64,000 bases of DNA from Chromera velia (taxonomy: Eukaryota; Sar; Chromeraceae). A program made the position numbers and the translations under genes. Below are positions 30,171 through 42,119 of the stretch, piece by piece (the stretch's first letter is position 1; each line of letters begins with the position of its first letter). The DNA lies in NCBI GenBank assembly GCA_018398765.1, contig JAHBMJ010001184.1, positions 1 to 64,000 on the forward strand, in the 5' to 3' direction. The notes beneath the pieces were generated by a model. It saw only the letters and a program-made list of their open reading frames with translations. It was not told the origin of the DNA and did no database searches.

Positions 30171-32945
30171 CTGCATTGTGAGGTCGAGGAAAAGCGACAA
30201 AGAATCCATGAATGCACACATGAGCAAACAAATAAATGGAATAAGCGCTTGACGGAATAAATTAATCAAAGGGTGAACAAAGAGAGGAAGAAAGGAAGAC
30301 AAAGAAGAAGGCAGAAAAGAAGAACAACAGAAAGAAAGGAGAAGAAACTCAAAACCCCAGGCAAAAAGGCAATGGAAGACCGAACGAACCAAGTAAAACC
30401 TAAACGAGGAGACGAAAAAAAGCAGAATGACATCTCGAAAGCGCACCCATACAGCCACCATCATATCTCCATACCCACAAACAAATATTTCCACACAATC
30501 AACCGACCCAGTTGGCATCCACCCGATCCCTCAATTCGATTCTTCTTTGCACAGTCTCCTCTGCCCAGGCTCTCACTGTGGCCCTCGAGATGTGCGAAGA
30601 CGCAGACGGAGGGGAGGGCCCCGGCATATCACCGGAAGGCGCCGGAAGGGCCCCAGCGGTTCCAAAGGTCGCCCCCCCCGTGTGTGCCTCGGACGGGGTG
30701 ATGTGCAGAGCTGCCATCAGTCGGGCTTCCTGCCTCTGGATCTCTGTCTCCTCGTCTCTGACGCCTTCAACATCGGCTGTCATACCCATTGGTTTTCCAA
30801 CGAGGGGGCATCTGCATGCAAACAGATGTGCATGACGACACGCACGAGTGTGTGTGAAAAGGAGACCGGCAAAAGAGAAGTATGTATCTCTTCGCGTTCT
30901 TGCCGTCGAGTATGATAAGGGTAGGGGAATCATTTGAGGGATGTGCATGCCTTCAGAAAATTGGGCAGGACGGAACCTCAAGACAGACAGAGAGAGAGAG
31001 AGAGCGAGAGAGAGACAAAAAGAGAGCGCAGAAGAACAATCTAGACCCCCGACTGACCCTGACGCCTGTGCGTCCTTTTCGGCGTCCCAGTTGACACCAA
31101 GAGACTTCAGAAGTTCCGTGAACCCTCCGAGTCCCCTGCCGCTGCTGCCTGCCACACCCAGGTCCAGATCCTTGAATGAGAGTCCTTTGGAGAAGGGACC
31201 CTCGAAGGGAGACGAGAGACCCTCTGTCAGGCCCTCTCCCTCTCCTGCCACCCTGCCTTCAGACGGCCGACCAGAGAAAGGAGGGATGCCCTCTGAGGGC
31301 ATGCTGATTGGAAGAGGGAGAGAAAGCGAAAACACTGGAGGGGGTGCAATTCCCAGAGGCACCCTCGCTGTATGAAATTCCTTCACAGCTGCCGCCAAGA
31401 AGGAGAAGAGCCCTATCCGAAGATCCTGAGCGAAGCAAGGGGCGGGAAGGAAAAAGTTGTGTAGAGTGAAGACGCCGCCCCAAAGCGAGAATAAGAGCTG
31501 AGGTGAGCTGCCGGAAAGAGGACAACGAGCCACAAACAAAAACAGCGACAAGCAAAAAGCTTACGCTAAAGAAGGCAGCGACGCACACGAACTCACTCAC
31601 TCACTCACTCACACACACACACACACATACACACACGTACCCGTGTACGCGCACAGACACACAGAGACGCACAAGTACAAAGAAGGGGGAGAGAGAGGCA
31701 GACCAAACAAGCCGCAAAACGATGTGATCAGACCAAACAAGCCTTTCTCACCTCACCTCTGCCGATGTTTTCTTCCTGGCTCCCTTTGCGCTTGGAGGAG
31801 GCTCAAAGGAGATGAGAGAGTCGAGTGCCCGAAGGAAGGCGAGGAGGAGCGGTTCTTGCTTGGGGGAATCCCCGAAGCACGCTCGGCTTATCTGAATCAT
31901 CATCACATTAGAGGATGCAGTAGAGTGAGTGATGCCATAACCATCTGGGTGTTTGCATGAGAGAGCTGAAGCCGACATCTTGACAGACGCGACTTGACTC
32001 ATGCTTCGTTCGGGTCGAAGAAATTTGAGTCTCCCCAAAGCCAACAAATCATGAAAGTGTCTGCCTGTCTTTTCAATTATTCTCTCCATCAACCCCTAAA
32101 AAGAAACACTACCATCATGCTGCCTGCCTGCCTGCCTGCCTGCCTGACTGACTGACTGACTGACTGACTGACTGACCGACCGACTGACTGACTGACTGAC
32201 TGACTGACATCGATGCTCATCCGGACGTCAAGCAGAGGTCCATCTCCTCCAGGCCCCCCGGAGGCTCCGGCCTGCTTGGCGCTTTCCGGACGTCTCCTGT
32301 TGGGCACTCCTCCGCGAGGCTTTGGGGGGGCCCTTTCGGTTTCATTTCGCAGCCACATGTCTCGATCTTCGGCTGCATGGAATGGGGGGGGAATAAGACA
32401 ACCACAAGGGAGGAACTAGTTAGGTACAGTTCCAAGTGCATTGATTCACACTCTCTAGGACAAAAATGTCTTCATCAATTCGGCACACACTTGAACCAAA
32501 AGACCTTCATACGGAGCGTGCTGCCGACTGTCAAAGAGTGCCACAACAGCTTCCTCACAGCCTCCGTCTAAATCCATCTCTTGAGAAACGATGCCGTACC
32601 ATAATTCTGAAAGAAACAGTGAGACGGAGCAGCGGAAACCGAGAAAGAAGAGTGTGTAGCCAGAACTAAGAGAACAAAGATGCATGAGCACACATCTCGA
32701 CATTTTGACGCTTCTTCATGGAAGCTTCAGCTTGAGATTTCGAAACCAGCCTTGAAGACACCACATGAATGACGAAGGAATTGTTCGAATCCAAACACTC
32801 ACCTCCTGTTCTTGCGACAGGCCTCATCATCACCTGGATAGCCGTCGCCCTGCATACGCACAAAAGAAGAGGACAAAGCACAAGGTCTTTTGGGAGCAAA
32901 GAGAAAAGAGAGACAGAGACTGAGGAAGACAGTCAAAGAATCCGC

Positions 32946-32981
<36 letters not shown>

Positions 32982-35900
32982 GAGAGAGAAAGAGAAAGAG
33001 AGAGTCGCGACAGAGAGGGAGAAGCTCTGAGAGGCCCACCTTGTGTACAGGAAGAAGAGCAGGTCACTGCTGTCGTAGGCTTCCTCCTGCACGTACGCAC
33101 GGTCATGTGAGCAGACAGATGAAAGTACAAAGTGAGTAGACAGAGCCACTGCCGAAGGATAGTGATGGTCAAAGTGACGATGAATAGTCCGAAAACTGCC
33201 CAGAGGGGGGCCAAAAGAAGTCCGGAGCTTTTGCTTCAAGTCGGAATTAAAAGAGACAGACTGGAAACAAAAGCTGACGGGACATGGAGAATGGTCCACA
33301 TATTTGAGTCTAGCAGTGTCTCCGTCACCTTCACTTCGAGTGAAGTAGATGCGAAGTGTGTTCTATACACGAAATTCGCTGCCCCTGCTTTTTGACTTAC
33401 ATTTTTGGTGGACTAATCTCCAGGGAAGGGACATTGTGGATGAAAGGGGCTGAATGGAGTGTGAAATGGACCAGGGAAAAGCAAAGCGAAAGAAGCGGAA
33501 TGCAAATGATGTTTCAAAAGGGGACTGACGAGGAACAAAGCAAATGCGTCGACGTCCTTGTGACGGTCTCGGAGGCTCTCCAGAGAAAAGAGAAGCTCCC
33601 AAACATACTGCTTGATGGAAAAGAGAAAGATCAGACATGCGGCAGTCAGGGCTCACTTAGCTCATCAAGGCGGAATGAAATGGACGACAAGACAAATCGC
33701 GCTTCTTGTTTGCGATCCCGGATACAGACCATCCTGTCTCCACAAAGAGAAAAGAAAACGTTTCTCGTAAACTTAAAAAAAAGGGGGGAAAGGAGACGAG
33801 ACCAAACCCAAAGGATATGAGAAGATCACGGAAATAAACAAGACAGAAGGAAAGTAACGAAGGTCAAGGCATGAAGGAGAGAAAAAGGCCGACCCTCCTA
33901 AAGAGTTCCCCCCTGCCAAATTTTTTCTCCAGAGTTCCAAGGACAAACAGAGGAAAGGGAGGTGTGCACCTCAATACAGCAGGGCTGCAGTGCGTTTACA
34001 ATAAGGAGGGGACGCAAATGAGGAAGCTCCTTTCTCTCTTTGGTCCTTTCTGTCAAGAGGTTTTGATGCCCTCCTCTTCCTGTTTCCCTCCCACCTTCTG
34101 GCTGACTTTCCTGCCTGCCTGCCTGGAGATCCTACCAGAGGGAAAAGGTTCGGAGGGAAAAGGGAGGAGGAGAACGAAGCAAAGCGGAGAGCAGTGCGTC
34201 TTACAGCAATCCATTCAACAAGAGACAACGCCAGAGAAAAGGCACCTGCCAGACAAACCGCCGGCAACGAAAGTACTGCACCGGCGCGGCAAGCAGACTG
34301 AATGTGAAACTCCCAAAAACTCAAAACCCAAAAACAACTCGGGCAAGAGAAGAGAAGAGAAGAGAACTGACTCGACAGCGAAGTCGACCCCGCATCTTCT
34401 CCCTCTCTTCTGACAAGCAGGCGGAGGTGTGCCTCCCTCTTCGTCTCTCTGTTCCCGTTCTTGAAGCATTTTGGTGCCGGCTTCCTTCTGCTTTGCTGAC
34501 CCACGGAGATGCTCCTTGTCCTTCTCAAACCTCAAGTCGTATAGGGAGGCACACAAACGTCGCAACTCGCCTGCAAACCGAAGGAACGACACACATTGTA
34601 CAGCACCAGACAGATTTGATATTCGTTGCACCAGAATCACTTCAATCGACCCCAGGAAGGAATCAAAGCTAACACGGCGATACAGAACGGAATGTTCACG
34701 ACATGAGTGTGCAAAAGAAAAGCGAGAGGGGCTGCAGGGCATCGGAGTCCTCCCTCGCAGTTTGGATACCCAGCCAGACGCTGTCTTTTCTCAAGAAACG
34801 TCAGCAAGCGGGAAAAAAATGAATGAAAGCCACGGAGAGACTCACCCAAAGGACGCTGTCGCAATTCTCTTTCCATCAGCACGGCCCCCCCTCCCTTCTT
34901 TGAGGAGGTTGGACGCGTTGGTCTCTCTTCTGCGAGTCGAGCGAGCTGTGTTGCCACTCTCGCGTACCTCTCCCAATAGAACCCGCACGAATACGCGAAG
35001 GTGGGCACCCCTGCCATCCTTCCAGGACTACAGGGACACCCCGGATTCTTCCCTTCATTCACAGAACCCCCCAGCAGCTGCCGAGAAAAAGACGGAATGC
35101 CAGGCCTCTCCACCTCAGCAAGCGCGTCGCGAGAAGCCTGACGGAGACGCTCCGCTCTGTCGAACCTCCCCTTACCGTTCTTTCCCTGGCCTGCTCCCGT
35201 ACCTTCTTCCCTCTCTGTTGGACCTTCCCCCCTTCTAACCCCCTTCCCTTTTGTCTTCGCCGTCTGAGGCCGACTTCTTACAGGACCACCCCGCGACTTC
35301 ATGAAATCTGAGCGCAGAAACGAGAAGGACAGGCATGAAGGAAACAGGCGAGCATTGAATGTAAGAGTCTGACTCACGAAGGGAAAGAGAGGTGACAATG
35401 TGATAAGAAGGGTGAAGATTCATTGTTTGGAGTAAAACAAGGACGCTCAAATTGTGAGAGAAAACTTCATTCATGTGTCCTGCTCAAGGTTTTGCATCTT
35501 TTTCTGTGCCTCTAAGCCTTCACGATACGCACCTTTATTTGTGTTCTTGTGCGGTGCAACTGAAAGTGCAGTCACGCAAAAATCTCATGTATATGTGCAT
35601 ACTCGACCATCGACGTACCTGCTCTTCTCCTTGGCAGTGCTCCTCCACTTCCCCCGCTCCCCTTCTGGACGCTCTCGCTTTTCTGGAGACTTTCCGGGGG
35701 CACATCCTCCAGACGAACCACGGCCGCAAAGTTTCCATCCTTCTGTTTTGAGAACTGCAGAAACGGAAGGTCGCACATGGATCCATTTCGATGCAGCAGC
35801 CATGCATGTCCGAAGAAGCGGAAAGAGTTGAGGGCCCCGCACTGCTTCTAAAAGTTCAATATGAACAGACAAGGAGTGCATCATGGGATCGAAGGCAGAT

Positions 35901-36098
35901 GAGATGGCCTGGTAGCATCTGAATCCAATGTTTATCTACGCGAATACATGTATATACAAATCTCTGCATACGTACTTGAACATTTCTTTTGACGATGAAG
36001 TCGTAGAACCTCTCCCTTAGCTCTCTCGGCAGTTCCTCCAGCACAATCACCTCAAAGATCTTTTCACTCCTCTGCGGTGATCCTGGGTCGAGCACTCT
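29493..36098 (-). CDS. Multi-exon gene with a tentative DOCK-type DHR-1 (C2) region; 5' end unresolved
   Basis: Minus-strand exons with matching phases: 36098-35976, 35847-35619, 35307-34846, 34570-34372; then 33086-33040, 32849-32803, 32606-32505, 32372-32209, 32095-31757, 31425-31058, 30811-30508 and 30170-29493 (TAG). At least one exon is missing between 34372 and 33086, and the join into 32606 is unsettled. The first two exons read FEVIVLEELPRELRERFYDFIV and FRFFGHAWLLHRNGSMCDLP. This is like the strand, loop and G.AW.PL..G motif of DOCK DHR-1 domains, which bind phosphoinositides. GRHFHDLLALGRLKFL would fit the helical part that follows. No DHR-2 exchange domain is seen: the C-terminus is Ser/Pro-rich and disordered. 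If correct it is a signalling scaffold at membranes. The family call is weak; the exon chain is stronger. Confidence 0.6.
31596..31640. repeat. ACTC then CA microsatellite
   Basis: Four or more ACTC units followed by an AC run, in an intron of the minus-strand gene. Confidence 0.85.
31757..32095 (-). CDS. Helical exon of the same gene
   Basis: Starts in phase 0 after TTTTTAG, ends in phase 0 at GTGAGG. It encodes MERIIEKTGRHFHDLLAL and later EPLLLAFLRALDSLISFE, both strongly amphipathic helices, consistent with an alpha-helical repeat segment. Flanking exons fit in frame. Confidence 0.65.
32105..32208 (-). repeat. GTCA/GGCA tetranucleotide array starting at a 5' splice site
   Basis: On the gene strand the intron begins exactly with GTCAGTCAGTCAGTC, passes GTCGGTCG and ends in GGCAGGCAGGCA, just before the pyrimidine-rich acceptor at 32096. 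The array makes up nearly the whole 113-bp intron. Confidence 0.85.
32948..33005. repeat. CA then GA microsatellite
   Basis: An AC run passing into GAGA repeats, in the intron between the two short exons 33086-33040 and 32849-32803. Confidence 0.85.
34846..35307 (-). CDS. Basic Arg/Gly-rich exon of the same gene
   Basis: Phase 1 in, phase 1 out before GTGAGT. A Lys/Arg/Gly-rich, probably disordered stretch is followed by GVPTFAYSCGFYWERYARVA, a more ordered helix-like part. No domain is recognised. Confidence 0.6.
35619..36098 (-). CDS. Two exons of the DHR-1-like region
   Basis: Exon 36098-35976 ends in phase 0 at GTACGT; exon 35847-35619 starts in phase 0 after ACTTTTAG and ends in phase 1 at GTACGT. 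Together they carry the best family signal in this gene: a C2-like strand pair, then F.FFGHAWLL..NGS....LP. Upstream exons must exist because no start codon fits the acceptor at 36099. Confidence 0.5.
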
Positions 36099-36109
36099 CT
36101 GTTGGAACA

Positions 36110-38322
36110 TTGTCAGAACTGTCACTGGAGCTAGTGTCTTGCAGACTCTCTCTTTGGTGCGGTACGTATATATAGATCGCAAGAGGCCAAGGTATTTACA
36201 GCAACTTTCGACTGTGAGCGCAAGGTGCACCGAACAAAGGCAAAGCGGTATGTCTCAAACAAAAGGCTCTGGGTTGTGACGAGGTCTGGACCTGCAGAGT
36301 CGATTTAGAGTCCGAAATTACATTTCACATTGCATGACCAAACAACACTCAATTCAACAATTCAGTCTCCGAGTTGTGTTGCTGCACTACTTGAACACCT
36401 TTCAGAGGGGAAGGACAGTGCAGACATCAGCAAGATAGCTGCGCTCTTTATAGAGTAATAAACGACCAGAGAGGAAACGTGTGATTGAATGGAATGGGCC
36501 GTCTTGCAATCTGCATGACAAGGGAGATTCGATGAAAAAAGAAAGCATAAATGGAAGGACTTTCGCGCGATCGGCGCGCGTGCGATGCGACTGCATGTCA
36601 TGCACAAAGAGCGCGCGGGCCGGGGCTTTTGTCTCGCATTCGAAAAAAAAAAGTACAGGCATGCATGCATGCACATGTCTTTTTTTTTTTAGTGTTGTCT
36701 TCATAAATTCAATTCGACAAAAATTATTCAACGAATGTCAACATCAGTTCTCTGCTTGTGAGAGTTTGGAGGGTGGCTTCCTCGAGGAACTCAAGGGAAA
36801 AATCGGATGTTTCAGAGTAAAACAAGAAATACAGGGTAGAAGAGCTAGAGAAACTCGATACAACATTATACAACATTGAGACATCAGCCGAGACTCTAAT
36901 TTAAATTTTGTTTACATGTCTGATGTATATTATCAATTAGTCTTTCGCTCGTATCCCTCTTCTTGAAACGGCCCCAGGTAGAAAAAGTAGAGGTATAAGG
37001 AGGCCTCTCTACAGCCACTAGAGCTCACATGATGATGACGACCAACCACACATGAAGAGAAGTATGAATCCCTAGAAAAATTGCAATACAGTAAGTTCAT
37101 CAGTTAGTAAAGAGACTGCTCGATCTATCAAAGTCTGACGTGAGCAATTTTGAAAGATGCGTCGAGGCGCAGCGAGGCGTGCGCTCATGTATTGGTCAGC
37201 CGAAGTGGCTAAAAAGCAATACGTACGGCCATACAATATATATGGTCAAACAACACTGTTCATCACTCCACTAAACGTAACTCCCCCCCCAAATGAGCTT
37301 GGACCATCGGGAAAACAAAAGAATGAAGGATGAGTGAAGTGCCGATGCATCTCGCAGTTCACAATTTCAAAACAAAACACAATTTCTTTGTTTCGCTGAC
37401 AGCCATGTACTTTGAGAATACTTTAAGACCCATAAGTAAACGAAAGAAAAGACCAGGAAAATGGACTGCATGTATTGAAATGAAAAAGGAAAGATACAGT
37501 CAGACTGGGTCAGACTCAAGTAGAAGACTCAGTTGGTCTAAGTTGGTCGCAGTGCTGTGCACCCCCCTTCTCTCGACGTTAAAGCAGAAGATGACGAAAG
37601 AAGGACACAAGAGAAACCTGTTGACATCTGTTGACGACAATAAGGGAAATTGTGAGAAAAATGAGGAAAAACAGAAAAAAAAAAGAACTATTAAAGAGAT
37701 AGTAGGACAAAGCTGTAAAAAGAAGCATATACATGTGTACCGTAGTTTTCATTATCTTACAGCCTGTGTCACAAGATCTAACATAAAAACTGGCATAAAA
37801 CTCTTTTTAGGGACAGTGATGTTTCCTAAATCAAAAGTGAAAGCAAAAAAATTCTAGAAAAAACTATGAGAACCATAAACTTATATAGAGGGACTGGAGA
37901 TATACCGCACATAGTCAAAACTCTATAATCATATAAAACTACTTAGCTAGCTACTTAGTAGACATAGTCAGTAGACATAAAGCTTAGTGCCAGTATCTTT
38001 TTGTCTAACCTTACAGTTTAGAATTCTGTTTAGAATCAGTAGATGGAAAGTACTTAGTGTAATAAACATTTAAATTTGTATATCCATACTAATGCATTGC
38101 TAGAGCCATGCACTCACACCATTGAAAGCTGAATATTTAAACGTATAATTAACATCCAACGCTTTCCAGTGGCATACTAAGTGGGATTGTTAAAGAGTAT
38201 GGAGTTGCATAAGAGGTAAAGCAAAAGACATGGGGGAGGAGTGAAGTCCAGCTCCTCTCCCCCCATCTGACAGGACCAAAGTCATCTCCTCAAACCCTTC
38301 TGGGAGGGTTCACACAACCACG
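36110..38322. other. Spacer or large intron region upstream of the DHR-1-like exons
   Basis: No exon could be placed with confidence. Low-GC stretches dominate after 36900. TGCATGCA words overlap at 36662-36673. A lysine-rich frame at about 37330-37857 (+) looks like A-rich low-complexity sequence rather than a gene. Exons linking this gene to the small gene at 38.3-38.6 kb could lie here. Confidence 0.4.
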
Positions 38323-38628
38323 CTAATGTTTATCTTCTCTTCCTTGTGAGACCCGTGCAGGACAAACGAGATAATGAAATGTTCCGACAACTGAAAAGAA
38401 ATGGAAAAGAATGGAGAGAGAAGGGGACAAAAAAAGAGAAGTGAGAAGAGACATGGCTGTATTCTGTCGATTGTCTTTACATACTGCTGTGCTCTGAGAA
38501 GAAACGCTGAACCACAACGAAGGACACATTGTTTGATACGAGGGATCCGTAAGCATCTATCTGTATCTTTGTATATACTTCAGCCTCCAATGAAGTGTAG
38601 TCCTGTCGGCTCTCCATTTTCTTGAAAA
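38323..38628 (-). CDS. 3' end of a small gene, two exons
   Basis: Exon 38628-38485 starts after CTTCTCCTAG with phase 1 and ends at GTATGT with phase 1. Exon 38390-38323 starts after TTCTTTTCAG and ends in TAG. Joined in phase they encode about 70 residues with beta-strand character (EVYTKIQIDAYGSLV, NVSFVVVQRFF, VGTFHYLVCPA). No family is recognised. The pattern loosely resembles the first strands of a DHR-1 domain, so these could be upstream exons of the 29.5-36.1 kb gene if the stop is spliced out; unproven. Confidence 0.5.
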
Positions 38629-38751
38629 CTAGGAGAAGACACAAAAACAAACGGCGATGAAAGCATGACAACAGCGGCCTAACGCTCCCCAAAATATTGA
38701 ACACGGTCTAACACACATGATCCAAGCCACCGCTCCCCTTACATCACGGCA

Positions 38752-40001
38752 CCAAAGGCTTGTACCTTCTTAAATGGACTTTTGTCCTCAAGTCGGACCT
38801 CAAACTTAAATTGCCCAAAAAATAAATATTTTCATGCTATATTTTAATGTACCAATAAGGATTAGACAAAAAAAAAAATAGAAACTAAGGATCTAGACTA
38901 AAGATATTAAAGGACGTTAAACAAGTTTCACTGAAACTGATCACTTCTAGATAAATGATTTATTGATAATTTATGACAAGCTATTCGATCAACATCACAT
39001 TTATTTACTATTATTTTAAATCATAAACATACTAGATTGTTTAATCCAAATATGATTATCAATTTAATCATAGATATATACAGATAAACATCAAACTAAA
39101 GATATATAATATTCACTAAAAAATATAGTATAAATGAAATAAAAAGACTAATTAACTATTTTAATAATATTTCGATCTTTATTATAAAAAGCTACGATAC
39201 TGTAACAACACTCAGAATAAAATTTCTCATAATTATTTAATGTTATTTTAGTTTCTTTCCCTTTTTAATTGCTAGCATGTAAGTAAATTAAAAGATCGAA
39301 GAAACATAGAGAATAAAACATATCTTTAACATGATTAAGTAATTAAGTTCATCCAGTTTCCTTAATCAATATATGATAAATTCTCTAGTGATTTTTTAAT
39401 TAGTCTTTTTTTTGTCAATCTGAATCTCCAAATCGTACAGAGATTCTGCAGAGGAAATACAAGTCAAATGATGTCGATTTGCACTGAAATGATTGAAGAA
39501 AAGAAACATGAAGGAAATAAAAAGGTGTTAAAATCATACAAATCGATGTAATCTATGCAGACCCAAATGAACACAAAGCCTAATGCACCGAAGAGAAACA
39601 TCAATCAATGCAAACAATGATAAGACGGTGAATTCAAAGCGTTCTGCACTTTGCTTTATCTTCATTCTTTTTTCTTTTCTTGCACTGTCAGGTAAACAAA
39701 GACGCACTGCGATAAATTGAATATAATTAACTTTATATTCAAAGAAAACAAAAGGAAATTTGACTAATTAAATTGATAATCATATTTAGGTTAAAGTTGT
39801 GAATAAATCATTTATCTAGAAGTGGTCAATTTCAGTGAAACTTGTTTAATGTCTTTTAATATATTTAGTTTCTATTGTTTTTTTTGTCTCATCCTTATTA
39901 GTACATTAAAACATAGCATAAAAATATTAATTTTTTGGGCAATTTAAGTTTGAAGTCCGACTTGAGGGCAAAAGTCCTCTTAAGAAGGCATAAGCCTCCA
40001 A
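38752..40001. mobile_element. Long-TIR non-autonomous DNA element with CCAA flanks
   Basis: Bases 38756-39997 are bounded by AGGCTTGTACCTTCTTAA and its inverted counterpart, with inverted similarity over about 220 bp (roughly 85-90%). CCAA directly flanks both ends (38752-38755 and 39998-40001). The interior is very AT-rich and has no transposase. Long inverted ends and no coding match foldback or MITE-type elements; the family is unknown. Confidence 0.8.
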
Positions 40002-40170
40002 CGCTGACGACAGGCTCTGTAAGAACAGTGAAGAGACGGTCTCCCCCGGTTGAACAGAGAAAAGGCTTTGCTGCCCTACGGCCGCTTTCTCCGTAGTGGA
40101 TCACAGTCCGACGACGCCGACCAAGCTTAACGGCAGCTAGCGCCCCTCTACCCGAAACGCAGAGGAGCAT
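40002..40170 (-). CDS. Coding-like segment ending at the transposon
   Basis: A minus-strand frame from a Met at 40170 reads into the transposon end (LLCVSGRGALAAVKLGRRR, then GGDRLFTVLTEPVVSVG). It may be the 5' exon of the small gene at 38.3-38.6 kb, now cut by the insertion. No family is recognised, so this is tentative. Confidence 0.3.
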
Positions 40171-40201
40171 TTGGAAAAAAGTTCATGAATTTATGGAAGA
40201 A

Positions 40202-40620
40202 GACAGTTAACGGATAAAAGCGCTAGTTCTGATGATTCACGATATCGAATGGAGCGTTCCACTCCCTGCTAGACTAGGCACGGGCATGCATGCAACCTCT
40301 AAAAAGGCATATTATGCAGGCTCGCGCCCTACCGCACGGTCACGTACGCACTTTTGCTATGCTGACGGCCATGCGGTGCTGGCTATCCACCCATGCATGC
40401 ACCCAAAAACCGTGGATAGCTACCCCTAATATATGCTGAAGAAATTTTAGGGTGAGACGACGCATACATAGAGCCTGCGTTCACTGACCGGAACTGGCGG
40501 AAGCCCCGGAGCTCTTGACTGCTGATTGACAGTTCAGCTACACCTTTATGGTGCTCCAGGCCTCGAGGTTTAAGCTACCAAGAAGGCCGTAACGGTTATG
40601 CGTATAATTCAGATTCCTTC
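40202..40620. other. Spacer with TGCATGCA words
   Basis: TGCATGCA at 40287-40294 and 40394-40401. No gene was seen. Confidence 0.5.
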
Positions 40621-40624
40621 AAAA

Positions 40625-42115
40625 ATTCTATAGAGGTCGCAAGATTTGTCGAATTTCCACAGGACGCGTGGGCGAGCCGGGTCTGCAAAAGATTTGGCAG
40701 GCAACGTTGGCGGGGTCTACCGAAGGTCTGGTGGGCAACTGTATCCAGAGGACCTGCATGGTAGGCAGCATTGGGGGAATGTCTGACGGGCAACGTTGGG
40801 GAGTCAATGAAAGACCTGCATGACGGGCAATGTTGTGTGGCCTGCAGAGAAGACCTGGCGAGGAACGTTGAAGGAGAGGAGTCCTGTAGAGATCTAGGGT
40901 GCGTCTGGGCAGGCGACAACGTGTTGATCTGGAAGATCTGTGTGGCAGGCCAGAGAAGGCGTCTAGCAAGGGTCTTTAGAAGATTTATGCGGTAGGGGGG
41001 GCGGGTCTCAAAGGGGTCTGGCAGAGGTCTCCAGAAGATCTGTGCAGCAGGGAGGGTAGGTCTCAAAGGTGTCTAGCAAGGGTCTTTAGAAGATCTATGC
41101 GGCAGGGGGGGCGGGTCTCAAAGGGGTCTGGCAGAGGTCTCCGGAAGATCTGTGCGGCAGGGGAGGCAGGTCTCAAAGGGGTCTGGCAAGGATCTTCGGA
41201 AGATCTGTACAGCAGGCCAGAGGAGGCGTCTAGCAAGGGTCTTTGGAAGATCTATGTAGCAGGGAGGGCGGGTCTCGAAGGGGTCTGGCAAGGGTTTTTG
41301 GAAGATCTGTGCGGTAGGCCGGAGGGGGAGTCTAGCAAGGGTCTTCAAAGATCTATGCGGCAGGAGGGACGGGTCTTGAGGGGTCTAGCTGGCAGGGGTC
41401 TTCGGAAGATGTGCAAGAGGAGATGGCCTGAAGTGGGTCTTCAGAAGCCGTGCTGCAAGAGGAGCGGGTCTCAAAGGGGTCTAGCTAGCAGGGGTCTTCG
41501 GAAGACGTACAGAAGTGGCGGGTCTGAAGTGGGTTTTCGGCAGCCGTGTGACAGGGGAGACGGGTCTCAAAGGGGTCTGGCAGGGGTGTCCAAAAGATCT
41601 GTGCCACAGAGGGGGCGAGTCTCAAAGAGGCCTGGCAAGGGTCTTTAGAAGATCTGTGTGGCAGGGGGAGCGGGTCTCGAAGCGGTCTTCGGAAGATCTG
41701 TGCGGCAGGGGGGGGCTCGGGGGGCGAGTCTCAAAGGGGTTTGGCGGGGGTCTTCGGAAGATTTGTGCGGCAGGGGGGGCAGGTCTCAAAGGGGTCTAGC
41801 TGGCAAAGGTCTTCAGAAGATCTGTGCGGCAGGCCGAGGGGGGCGTCTGGCAACTTTCAAGGGTCTTTGGAAGACCTATGCGGCAGGGGGGGCAGGTTTT
41901 GAGCTGGTAGGGGTCTTTGGAAGATGTGCAGGAGTGGCGGGTCTGAAGTGGGTTTTTGGAAGATCTGTGCAGCATGCGGGGCGGGTCTCGAAGGGGTCTG
42001 GCAAGGGCCTTCGGACGATCTGTGCGGGAGGGGAGGCGGGTCTGGAGTGGATCTGGCAGGGGTCTTCGGAAGCGCTTCGGAAGATCTGTGCAGCAGGGGG
42101 GGGCGGGTCTACGAG
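40625..42115. repeat. 55-bp minisatellite, about 25 copies
   Basis: The unit begins AAGATCTGTGCGGCAGGGG and continues GGGTCTCAAAGGGGTCTGGCA. Copies are clearest from 40980 on and more degenerate before. Fifty-five is not a multiple of three, so the open frames on both strands are repeat by-products. Occasional units carry longer inserts such as TAGCTGGCAGGGGTC. Confidence 0.9.
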
Positions 42116-42119
42116 CTGA

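Noticed and set aside
32799-33299. Single long minus-strand frame as one exon
   Set aside because: It runs through a CA/GA microsatellite. The two short exons 33086-33040 and 32849-32803 have good splice borders and join in phase.
37330-37857. Lys-rich + strand protein
   Set aside because: The composition is that of A-rich spacer; no family, promoter or splice evidence.
41097-42119. Gly/Arg/Ser-rich proteins in several frames
   Set aside because: Produced by the 55-bp minisatellite; frames change with each unit and no start or splice context exists.
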